64,000 bases of DNA from Anaerolineae bacterium. GTDB lineage: Bacteria; Chloroflexota; Anaerolineae; Aggregatilineales; Phototrophicaceae. Location of the stretch: positions 186,001 to 250,000 of the forward strand of contig JAFLCG010000007.1 in the NCBI GenBank assembly GCA_017303635.1, given 5' to 3'. The notes below the pieces were generated by a model. The model was not told the DNA's origin. It saw nothing but the letters and a program-made list of their open reading frames with translations, and searched no databases. A program made the translations under genes and the position numbers. Each line of letters starts with the position of its first letter. Positions within the stretch are counted from its first letter, which is position 1. Below, piece by piece: positions 7,220 through 15,397 of the stretch.

Positions 7220-10200
7220 ATGCGCCGGTTATTTTTACCCGTTTTACTGATCCTGTTCACCTTCACCTTCGGTTCATGGGGTGATCTGGTTAGCGCGGAC
7301 ACCAACCAGACGGACGTGATGAATCGCGTCCCTACGAATGCGCAACCGAGCAGCACCGATGTGCTGGCGGTGACGGATGTGCTGCCCAAGCCGGACTCCA
7401 GCGGAGTCGAGCCGACATCACTCATCACGGTCATTTTCAATCGCCCGGTGGTGGCGTTGATGACGGTCGAGGCGATGGCGGCCCTGCCCTCCCCGATCAC
7501 GATCAGCCCAGCGGTGAACGGCAGCGGTGAATGGCTGAACACGTCGATCTACGTCTTCCGACCGGAACCGGCGCTGGACGGCGGTGTACCGTACACGGTG
7601 ACCGTTAATCCCGACCTGAGCGCGGTGGACGGCTCGGTACTGGGCAGTCCGTTCGCGTGGAGCTTCACCAGCGCGCCACCGCAGATCGTGACCGTCCTGC
7701 CGGAAGACCTGAGCAGCACCGTCCGCCTGAACCCGACGGTTCAGATCGCGTTCAACCAGCCGATGGACCGAGCCAGCACCGAGGCGACCTTCTTCCTGCG
7801 CGGACGAAACAGCGGCTCCAGCGTGGCCGGAACGTTCGAGTGGGCCGAGGACAGCACCGGATTCGGCTTCACGCCGGAAGGTCTGCTGAGGCTGGATACG
7901 ATTTATGATTACGGCTTCAGCGGGCCGGTGCTGACCGCCTCCGGTGGCTCCAGCCTGAGTGAACAGCCCATCTACAGCTTTGCGACGGTTCCCGCCCCGA
8001 CGGTGGTCGGCAGCGATCCTCTGGATGGCAATGAAGCCGTCTCGCCATATGGGTCGGTCGTGCTGTTCTTCGCCTCCCCCATGAATATGAAAACTCTGGC
8101 GGATAAGTTGACGATTGAACCCGAACCCTGGCGCGAGCCGGATTTGTACTTCAACGAGTACGACAACAGTTACTACATCAGCTTCCCAACCGAGCCGAGC
8201 ACGGATTACACGGTGACGCTGGCGGCTGGTGCAGAAGACATCTACGGCAATGCGATTGAGAGGCCGTTCGTCATCCAGTATCGGACAACGGCATGGGACC
8301 CGGATTATGCGCTGCAAGTCCCCGGTGGCGAAGTGGGTTTCTACAACGCACGCAATACCGAGACGCAGCTTTATCTGACGCATTTGAATGTTTCGCAACT
8401 CGATTTCCAGCTGTACCGGCTGGGGATCGACCGGCTGGCGCGGGCACTGGGACAGTATAGCTACAATCCGACCGGCGCGATGACGCCCAACCCCAATGAA
8501 TTGGTCCGGAGCTGGCAGCAGCCGGTCGCCAACGAGTTGAACGTGCGCCGGTATGAACTGCTCAACCTGGGCGATTCGATCGGGGGGGCGGTCACCTGCC
8601 CCGGCGCACCTGAATCCCGCCTGAAAGTAGGCGATACGGCGGTTGTCATCACCGATCCCGATCCGGTGCGGGCGCGGGCGAGCGCCCCGGATGGTGAGGT
8701 GGTCGGTCAACTGTACCGGGATTACGCGCTGCCGATCATCGGCGGGCCGATCTGCGCGAATGACATCCTGTGGTGGCAGGTGCGGCTGCGCGATGAGCAG
8801 ACGGCATGGGTGGCAGAAGGCACCAGCGAAGAATACTTCCTGGATGTGCGGCTGGCAGCCCAAACCAGCAGTGTGGTGGTGAGCGATGGCGGCGCACTCC
8901 AGCCGGGGGTGTACTGGCTGCAAACCAGCACGCCGGAGACAGCGGCCCGCAACCTGAGCCCGTTCAACCACATCATGGTGGTGGGAACGGCGAACCTGAC
9001 CATGAAGTACGGCATCGACCGCGTGCTGATCTGGGCGACGGATGTTCAGACAGGGGCACCAATCCCGAACGCACCGATCACAGTGTATGACCGTGATTAC
9101 GCAGCACTCGGTTCCGGGTCTACAGATGCAGACGGCCTGCTGCAACTGCCGATCCCGCGCCAGGTTGACCTGTATCAGCCCCTGTTCGCAGTGCTGCAAA
9201 GTGATTCGCAGTTCGGGTTGGGCTTCACCGAATGGTCGAGCGGCATCGAGGGATATGAGTTCGGGCAGTTCACCAATTACAGTCCACAACCGTATAACAT
9301 CTATCTGTACACGGATCGCCCGATCTACCGACCGGGGCAACCGGTTTACTTCCGGGGTGTGGCACGTCTGCAAAATGACGTGCGCTATACGCAGCCGGAT
9401 TTCAGCAGCATTCCGATCAATATCTACGACGGCAATGGCGAAGTCATCCAGCAGCAGACGCTGGATGTGACGCCATATGGGACGTTCAGCGGGCAGTTTG
9501 ATCTGGCAGATGACGGGGCGCTGGGCTACTACCGCATCGAAGCGGTGCTGCCGACCTCGAACGCGCAGAATTATTACTACAATCCCAGCATCGGCTTCAA
9601 CGTGGCGGAGTATCGCCTACCGGAGTTCCAGGTCAACCTGACGGCGCAGGCGACAGACATCGTACAGGGCGAAACGATTCAGGTAACGCTGGACAGCCGC
9701 TACTTCTTCGGCGGTGTGGTCAGCAACGCGACGGTCGAGTGGAGCGCCATCGCCAACCCATACTATTTCCAGTGGGATGGGCCGGGTTACTACGATTTCC
9801 AGGACATCAATTATGACGGCGGGCCGGGCGAATTCCGGGACAGCGGCGCGGGGCCACTCGCCAGCGGGACGGGTACCACCGATGCCGAGGGCAAGCTGAC
9901 AATTGAACTCCCGGCAGCGCTGGAGGACGCAACCCAGAGCCTGACCTACACCATCGAGGCGGTCGTTACGGATGAGAGCGACCAGGTGGTGGCGGGCCGA
10001 ACCGAGGTGATCGTCCACAAGGGGCTGATCTACATCGGCGCAGTTCCGGCGGAGTACGTCGGACAGGCGGGGCAAGAGTCGGTCATCGACCTGATTGCGA
10101 CCGATTGGCAGAGCCGGACGGTGGCTAACCAGGCCATTGAGGTAGAAGTCGTCGAACGGCGCTGGTCGAGTGTCCAGGAGCAGGATGAACTTGGGCGGAC

Positions 10201-13200
10201 CACGTGGACCTGGGAGGTGGAGGATATTCCGGTGACGACCGGCTCCGCTACCACCGGGGCAAATGGTGAGGCGACCTTCACTTTCACGCCGCCGCTGCCC
10301 GGCATCTATAAGGCGACAATCCGCACACGGGACAGCCGGGGCAACGCGATTGTGGCTTCGACCACGATGTGGGTTTCCGGCAGTGAGTACGTGGCATGGC
10401 GGCAACAGAACAGCAACCGGATCGACCTGATCGCAGATAAGCGGGATTACGCAGTCGGGGACACGGCTGAAATCCTGATCGCCTCCCCCTTCCAGGGAAC
10501 GACCGAGGCGCTGGTGACGGTCGAGCGCGGGGGCGTGCTGCAAGCGGAACATCTGACTCTGGAGGCAAACTCCACGGTGTATCGGCTGCCGATCACCGAG
10601 GACATGGCCCCGAATGTGTATGTGAGCGTCCTGCTCATCAAGGGTGTGGATGATACCAACCCGGTGGCGGCCTTCCGCATGGGCATGGCAAACCTGAATG
10701 TCGACCCGGCACGGAAGGAACTCAATATCAGCATCACGCCGGATACGGAAGAAGCCGGGCCGGGCGATACCGTCACCTATACGGTACAGACGACCGACTA
10801 TGCCGGTAACCCGGTGCAGGCTGAAGTGGGTGTCGGGCTGACCGATCTGGCATCGCTCTCGCTGGCTGACCCGAACAGTGGGCCTATCCTGACCAACTTC
10901 TATGGTCAGCAGGGCCTGGGGATCCGCACCAGCATGGCACTGACCATCAACGTCGACCAGATCACCCAGCAGGTGCTGGACACGATCAAAGGCGGCGGTG
11001 GCGGTGGTGGGGAACTGGGTATCTTCGATATTCGGCAGGAATTTGTCGATACTGCTTACTGGAACGGGGCATTGGTGACCGATGCCAACGGCGTGGCGAC
11101 CTTCACGGTCACGCTGCCGGATAACCTGACAACCTGGCGGCTGGATGCGCGGGCGGTAACTGCCGGCGCGGACGGCAACCTGTTGGTCGGGCAAGAGACG
11201 TTTGATCTGCTGAGCACCAAGCCGCTGCTGATCCGTCCGGTGACGCCGCGCTTCCTGGTGGTGGGCGATCAGCTCACACTGGCGGCGGTGGTCAATAACA
11301 ACACGGGCGAAGGCATGATCGTGGATGCGCGGCTGGATGCCAGCGGCGTGACGGTGACCAGCGACATGCTGCAACGGGTGGAGGTTCCCTCTGGGGGGCG
11401 GGCGCGGCTGGAATGGTCGGTGACGGTGGAGGATGTGAATGCCGCTGACCTGACCTTCTTCGCCCGAGGGATTGATGAGGACGGCGACGAGGAAGCCTAC
11501 ACCGATGCCAGCAAGCCACCTTTGGGACAAGGCGATGATCGGCTGATCCCGATCTACAATTATGAGGTACCAGAGACAGTCGGCACGGCAGGGTTGCTGA
11601 CCGAGGGCGGGTCGCTCACGGAAGCGATCAGCCTGCCGGGGAATGTGACCGGTGGCGAACTGGATATCGAGATCGATTTCTCGATGGCGGCAGCGGCGAT
11701 TTCCGGGCTGGACTACCTGGAAGCCTTCGCCCATGACTGCGCCGAACAAACGGTGAGCAAGTTCCTACCCAACGTCATCACCTACCGGGCGTTGGATCAA
11801 CTCGATCTGACGGACGCGACCCTGAAAGCGCAGCTTGAGCGCAACGTCAACCGAGGACTGCAACGGCTGAACGCTACCCAGCGAGCCGACGGCGGCTGGG
11901 GCTGGTTCGTACAAGACAGCAGCAATCCGCTGACGACTGCCTACGCGCTGGTTGGTTTGGTCGAAGCACAGGCCAGCGGATTCACCATCCCCGCCGAGAG
12001 CATCCGGCGGGCGCAGGCCTTCCTGCAATCGACGTTTGTGGTGCCGGGGGCGAATGTCGAAGCGTGGCGGCTGAACCGGCAAGCGTTCGTGCTGTATGCG
12101 CTGGCACGGGCTGGCGCGCCGGATGTGGCCCGGACAGCTACCCTGTTTGAAAGCCGTGACCGCCTGACGCTGGATGCGAAAGCCTTCCTGGCGATGACCT
12201 TCGCGCTGGCGACCCCGGCAGATGGCAGCCGAAGCGATGTCCTGATCTCCGATCTCATCAATGCGGCGACCTTGAGCGCAACCGGGGCACACTGGCAAGA
12301 AACAGGACGCGATTACTACAACTGGAATACAGATACACGGACCACGGCGCTGGCTTTGATGGCGCTCATCAAACTGGACGGCGATAATGCCCTTCTGCCG
12401 AACGTGGTGCGTTATCTGATGACCATGCGGCAAGCAGACGCCTGGGCGACCACACAGGAAACGGCATGGTCGGTGATGGCGCTGACCGACTGGATGGTGA
12501 CGACCGGCGAACTCCAACCGGGGTATACCTTCAGTGCTAGCGTCAACGGCAGTGCGCTGACAACGGGTGAGGCTACGCCTGCTACCGTGCGCGATTCACG
12601 GGCGCTGACGGTCGACGTGGCCGACTTACTGCGGGACCAGGCCAATCAACTGGTGATCGAACGCAGTGATGGCCCCGGTGTGCTGTACTACACCGCGCAC
12701 TTGCAGGCCGATTTACCCGTACCCGAGATTCAGCCGCTGAACCGGGGCATCATTGTCGAACGGCGCTATACCATCGGCGATAGCACGGTCACCCAAGCCC
12801 AAGTGGGCGACCTGATCGACGTGCGCGTGACGATCATCGCGCCGACAGACCTGCATTACGTGGTCATCGAAGACCCGATCCCGGCAGGAACCGAGGCGAT
12901 CAACCCGAACCTGAATACCGAGCAGCAGATCGGCACACGGCCAGAGATCAACGCAGCAGATCCGTTGAGCCAGGGATGGGGCTGGTGGTGGTTTAGCAAC
13001 ATCGAGTTCCGGGATGAGGCGGTGCGGCTGTACGCGACCTATCTACCTGCCGGTACCTACGAGTTCAAGTACAGCCTGCGGGCGGGTCTGGCAGGGACCT
13101 ACAACGTCATCCCAACCCAGGGCTATGAGTTCTACTTCCCAGAAGTAAGTGGACGAGGGGCGGGAAGCCAGTTCACCGTTCTCGATTCACAGTCACAGTG

Positions 13201-13201
13201 A
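7220..13201 (+). CDS. Secreted bacterial alpha-2-macroglobulin with thioester motif
   Basis: 1993 residues. Signal peptide at 1-26, with no lipobox Cys, so it is apparently released or held by other means rather than lipidated. Ig-like modules follow (VTVLPEDLSSTVRLNPTV and similar). An SH3-like module is seen at about 466-548 (VRARASAPDGEVVGQLY...WWQVRL). Then come MG domains (YTDRPIYRPGQPVYFRG), a Gly run at 1258-1264 before the alpha-2-macroglobulin core (TLPDNLTTWRLDARAV), and the thioester motif CAEQ with Cys1507 and Gln1510. The TED domain follows (QRADGGWGWF, TAYALVGLVEA). Family role: trapping foreign proteases. The usual partner PbpC is not nearby. Residues 31-39 derive from a REP-like repeat (7312-7336). 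Confidence 0.93.
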   Translation: MRRLFLPVLLILFTFTFGSWGDLVSADTNQTDVMNRVPTNAQPSSTDVLAVTDVLPKPDSSGVEPTSLITVIFNRPVVALMTVEAMAALPSPITISPAVNGSGEWLNTSIYVFRPEPALDGGVPYTVTVNPDLSAVDGSVLGSPFAWSFTSAPPQIVTVLPEDLSSTVRLNPTVQIAFNQPMDRASTEATFFLRGRNSGSSVAGTFEWAEDSTGFGFTPEGLLRLDTIYDYGFSGPVLTASGGSSLSEQPIYSFATVPAPTVVGSDPLDGNEAVSPYGSVVLFFASPMNMKTLADKLTIEPEPWREPDLYFNEYDNSYYISFPTEPSTDYTVTLAAGAEDIYGNAIERPFVIQYRTTAWDPDYALQVPGGEVGFYNARNTETQLYLTHLNVSQLDFQLYRLGIDRLARALGQYSYNPTGAMTPNPNELVRSWQQPVANELNVRRYELLNLGDSIGGAVTCPGAPESRLKVGDTAVVITDPDPVRARASAPDGEVVGQLYRDYALPIIGGPICANDILWWQVRLRDEQTAWVAEGTSEEYFLDVRLAAQTSSVVVSDGGALQPGVYWLQTSTPETAARNLSPFNHIMVVGTANLTMKYGIDRVLIWATDVQTGAPIPNAPITVYDRDYAALGSGSTDADGLLQLPIPRQVDLYQPLFAVLQSDSQFGLGFTEWSSGIEGYEFGQFTNYSPQPYNIYLYTDRPIYRPGQPVYFRGVARLQNDVRYTQPDFSSIPINIYDGNGEVIQQQTLDVTPYGTFSGQFDLADDGALGYYRIEAVLPTSNAQNYYYNPSIGFNVAEYRLPEFQVNLTAQATDIVQGETIQVTLDSRYFFGGVVSNATVEWSAIANPYYFQWDGPGYYDFQDINYDGGPGEFRDSGAGPLASGTGTTDAEGKLTIELPAALEDATQSLTYTIEAVVTDESDQVVAGRTEVIVHKGLIYIGAVPAEYVGQAGQESVIDLIATDWQSRTVANQAIEVEVVERRWSSVQEQDELGRTTWTWEVEDIPVTTGSATTGANGEATFTFTPPLPGIYKATIRTRDSRGNAIVASTTMWVSGSEYVAWRQQNSNRIDLIADKRDYAVGDTAEILIASPFQGTTEALVTVERGGVLQAEHLTLEANSTVYRLPITEDMAPNVYVSVLLIKGVDDTNPVAAFRMGMANLNVDPARKELNISITPDTEEAGPGDTVTYTVQTTDYAGNPVQAEVGVGLTDLASLSLADPNSGPILTNFYGQQGLGIRTSMALTINVDQITQQVLDTIKGGGGGGGELGIFDIRQEFVDTAYWNGALVTDANGVATFTVTLPDNLTTWRLDARAVTAGADGNLLVGQETFDLLSTKPLLIRPVTPRFLVVGDQLTLAAVVNNNTGEGMIVDARLDASGVTVTSDMLQRVEVPSGGRARLEWSVTVEDVNAADLTFFARGIDEDGDEEAYTDASKPPLGQGDDRLIPIYNYEVPETVGTAGLLTEGGSLTEAISLPGNVTGGELDIEIDFSMAAAAISGLDYLEAFAHDCAEQTVSKFLPNVITYRALDQLDLTDATLKAQLERNVNRGLQRLNATQRADGGWGWFVQDSSNPLTTAYALVGLVEAQASGFTIPAESIRRAQAFLQSTFVVPGANVEAWRLNRQAFVLYALARAGAPDVARTATLFESRDRLTLDAKAFLAMTFALATPADGSRSDVLISDLINAATLSATGAHWQETGRDYYNWNTDTRTTALALMALIKLDGDNALLPNVVRYLMTMRQADAWATTQETAWSVMALTDWMVTTGELQPGYTFSASVNGSALTTGEATPATVRDSRALTVDVADLLRDQANQLVIERSDGPGVLYYTAHLQADLPVPEIQPLNRGIIVERRYTIGDSTVTQAQVGDLIDVRVTIIAPTDLHYVVIEDPIPAGTEAINPNLNTEQQIGTRPEINAADPLSQGWGWWWFSNIEFRDEAVRLYATYLPAGTYEFKYSLRAGLAGTYNVIPTQGYEFYFPEVSGRGAGSQFTVLDSQSQ
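7312..7336. repeat. REP-like repeat inside the alpha-2-macroglobulin gene
   Basis: GGACGTGAT-GA-ATCGCGTCC followed by CTACG. The same unit with one arm change lies in the MBOAT gene at 47238-47262. Both are read in the same frame (giving NRVPT). Confidence 0.6.
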
Positions 13202-13265
13202 AAAAGGGAGCAGTACAGAGTACAGCGTGAAGAAGAGAGACACGGCTGAGTAGTGAACCAGACAG

Positions 13266-13289
13266 AGGGTAGGCGGTAATGCCTACCCT
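13266..13289 (+). terminator. Terminator-like stem after the alpha-2-macroglobulin gene
   Basis: 9-bp perfect stem AGGGTAGGC (13266-13274) / GCCTACCCT (13281-13289), followed by GTTTGTTG. Confidence 0.65.
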
Positions 13290-13419
13290 GTTTGTTGTGA
13301 CGAAGCCGTCACAATCCGGTCAAACCGGCGTCATTCCCACCCGCTAGGCTGAGATCAAATACAGCATGTTGATCCGAGTTACAGCCGGGAACGCATACTT
13401 CAGCAAAGGGAATGACGCC

Positions 13420-13581
13420 ATGCAGACTACAAGCTCAACCACATCCCAAACACATACCTGCCGAATCGATTGCCCGGCGCAGCAACTCTGCAAGCGGCGG
13501 CGCAGCGCTCAGCAACCCCTTCCACCGGTCGTAGCAGAATTCGCCCCGCGTCCCGGCCTGATGACCCTGATCCGGGCCTAA
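13420..13581 (+). CDS. Possible small protein (53 aa) upstream of the membrane protein
   Basis: ATG at 13420 with AAAGGG upstream. The peptide is Ser/Thr-rich, then has HTCRIDCPAQQLC with three Cys and a basic RRRSAQQP stretch. Its stop overlaps an in-frame ATG of the next gene (TAATG at 13579-13583), an arrangement seen in translational coupling. No family recognised. It could also be a non-coding leader. Confidence 0.3.
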   Translation: MQTTSSTTSQTHTCRIDCPAQQLCKRRRSAQQPLPPVVAEFAPRPGLMTLIRA

Positions 13582-13601
13582 TGCGTTCATCGGAGGCGGC
13601 G

Positions 13602-14579
13602 ATGCATACACAACCTGCGGTAGTAGCTATTGAAGGCACAACGGGTACCATGAATAAAACGCTCCAAACCATACTGTACAGCCTGTGCGCGGGATTAGTG
13701 GTCGTTTATTACTCCGAGTCCATGTTTTGGTCTGGGCTTGAGCGCAAGCTGGATGGCATTGAGTTTGGCATCACCGCGCTGGTCTACAGCATTGTGTTCT
13801 ATCTGGTGCTGCTGATCGCCGATCGGTTCCAGGTGCAGACGCCAGCGGGCTGGTTTCTGCTCGGTGCCGTCTACGGATGGCTGGTGGAAGGGGTGATCGT
13901 ACAGACTACCTATGAGGCACTGCCGCTGACGATCTCGTGGACGGCACTAGGATGGCACGCGCCGATTTCAGTCCTGGTCGGTTGGTACGGGATGCGCTGG
14001 TGGATGCGCCAGGGATGGTGGCCGACCCTGCTGGCGTGCATCGGGCTGGGGATCTTTCAGGGAATCTGGTCGCTGGGATGGTGGCAGGAACAATTCAATG
14101 ATCCAAACGCTGTGACCGGGGCACCCATTGATGTGCTGCTCAGCAACCTGATATTGGGTGTCACGCTGGTCGTCGGGTACTGGGGCGCTGACCGGCTCCA
14201 TGCAGCGGCACCTCGTTTTGGCCGCATGGGTTTAGGGCTAGTCACTGGCTTCCTGGCGCTGTGGTTCGTCATCGTGACGGTGCCGCTGTACCCGATCGCG
14301 CTGGTCGTCCTGCCGGCGTGCCTGCTGCTGGCCCTGCTCCCACTGTGGCGCAAACGGGCTCGCGGTGCGATGGAAAAACCAGCACCAACCGAGGTGCCTG
14401 CAATTCGCTACCTGATGGTCCTGCTGATCCCACTCATCGCCAGCGGACTGTATACCCTTCTCAATAACCAGCAGTTTGAGCTGCAAGCGCTGTTCGGCAT
14501 GATCCTGATCCCATTGGGCTTTATTGGACTGGTGCTGAGCCTGTGGCGCGTCAGCCGGTTACGAACTGAAGGGATTTAA
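13602..14579 (+). CDS. Hypothetical multi-pass membrane protein
   Basis: 325 residues from the ATG at 13602, preceded by GGAGG at 13592-13596. An ATG at 13581 is coupled to the upstream small frame and is an alternative. About eight to nine hydrophobic helices run through the protein (LYSLCAGLVVVYY, ITALVYSIVFYLVLLIA, WFLLGAVYGWLVEG, MGLGLVTGFLALWFVIVTV, YLMVLLIPLIASGLYTL), with many Trp. No catalytic motif recognised. Only a topology-level description is possible. Confidence 0.65.
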   Translation: MHTQPAVVAIEGTTGTMNKTLQTILYSLCAGLVVVYYSESMFWSGLERKLDGIEFGITALVYSIVFYLVLLIADRFQVQTPAGWFLLGAVYGWLVEGVIVQTTYEALPLTISWTALGWHAPISVLVGWYGMRWWMRQGWWPTLLACIGLGIFQGIWSLGWWQEQFNDPNAVTGAPIDVLLSNLILGVTLVVGYWGADRLHAAAPRFGRMGLGLVTGFLALWFVIVTVPLYPIALVVLPACLLLALLPLWRKRARGAMEKPAPTEVPAIRYLMVLLIPLIASGLYTLLNNQQFELQALFGMILIPLGFIGLVLSLWRVSRLRTEGI

Positions 14580-14587
14580 TACTCTCT

Positions 14588-14675
14588 GGACTTACGCAGG
14601 CACGGGCGGATATACGGGCGCAGACTGCCTCCGGCATAATCCGCGCCTACAAATGGGGTGTTTTGCCTAAGTCCT
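14588..14675. repeat. Dispersed MITE-like repeat, copy 3 (best-preserved ends)
   Basis: Begins GGACTTACGCA and ends TTGCCTAAGTCC, giving near-perfect terminal inverted repeats around 65 bp. Shares CACGGGCGGATATACGGGCG with copy 2. No coding capacity. Confidence 0.65.
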
Positions 14676-14777
14676 AACTATTTTGCAGTTTTCTTACATC
14701 TTCAAGGCTTATTGGCAACATTCGCGCTCTAGCATGGTGGTATCGCAAAGACATTTACAAAAGAGGAGTTACACACC

Positions 14778-15242
14778 ATGAAGATCGTTCGCCATTCCCT
14801 GATTATCGGTTTTCTACTTTCGATGATGGCCCTGCTGGTCATCCCGGCAGCGGCAGCCGTCACCCGCACCTGGACCGCGACCGAAGACCAGATTAACAGC
14901 ACCTACCGGGTCACGAACCCGGCGCGGCGGACCGTCAGCGATGTGACGGTAGATCTGCAACCGGGTCAGGTGGTGGTCTCTTCCACCCACACGTACCGGC
15001 GTAACATCGCCTACAGCGTCGTGACAACCTTCGTCCCCACGGTCAGCAACGGGCGGGTCACCTGGGAAGTGAGCACCACCATGGTCAACGGTGAAGCACT
15101 ACCGGCTGATGTGCAACAGCAGATCAATGACTGGATCGGGGCTTCCTGGCGCAATTATCTGAAGGGTAAGTACACGGGCCGCGTGGTCAGCATCGAGATT
15201 ACCGATACTGACGTGAGCGTGACCACCGAAAGCCTCCGTTAA
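14778..15242 (+). CDS. Hypothetical secreted protein
   Basis: 154 residues with a clear signal peptide (about 1-27, ending PAAAAV) and a good RBS (AAGAGGAG). The mature part is Thr/Val-rich and probably all-beta (VTRTWTATEDQINSTYRV, VVVSSTHTYRRNIAYSVV), ending in a short helix region (QQQINDWIGASWRNYLKG). No family recognised. Flanked by the repeat on the left and a strong terminator on the right, so probably monocistronic. Confidence 0.65.
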   Translation: MKIVRHSLIIGFLLSMMALLVIPAAAAVTRTWTATEDQINSTYRVTNPARRTVSDVTVDLQPGQVVVSSTHTYRRNIAYSVVTTFVPTVSNGRVTWEVSTTMVNGEALPADVQQQINDWIGASWRNYLKGKYTGRVVSIEITDTDVSVTTESLR

Positions 15243-15271
15243 CCCGGCTTAATCCCCTCCCCCCTGTAGCA

Positions 15272-15306
15272 CCCCGCCTGTCGAGTTTCGACAGGCGGGG
15301 TTTTAT
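15272..15306 (+). terminator. Strong intrinsic terminator
   Basis: 13-bp perfect stem CCCCGCCTGTCGA (15272-15284) / TCGACAGGCGGGG (15288-15300), loop GTT, then TTTTATT. Confidence 0.9.
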
Positions 15307-15320
15307 TGAGGGCCGCGTGC

Positions 15321-15354
15321 TTAAGGCTCTGGAGCGAAAAGCGCGGTTTATACT
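15321..15354 (+). promoter_or_regulatory. Promoter-like motif of kinase 1
   Basis: TTAAGGCTC (15321-15329), 19 nt, TATACT (15349-15354). The same two blocks with exactly the same 19-nt spacing precede kinase 2 at 17179-17212, while the sequence between them differs. TATACT is a good -10 box; TTAAGGCTC may be an activator or alternative -35 element. Confidence 0.55.
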
Positions 15355-15397
15355 GTGAACATCCATCTTATCGGCGTTCGGTCAGGATGTATGCACA

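Noticed and set aside
7418..11749. Two long open frames (651 and 710 codons) antisense to the alpha-2-macroglobulin gene
   Set aside because: Arg/His/Gln-rich shadow frames produced by GC-rich codon usage of the real gene; no domains.
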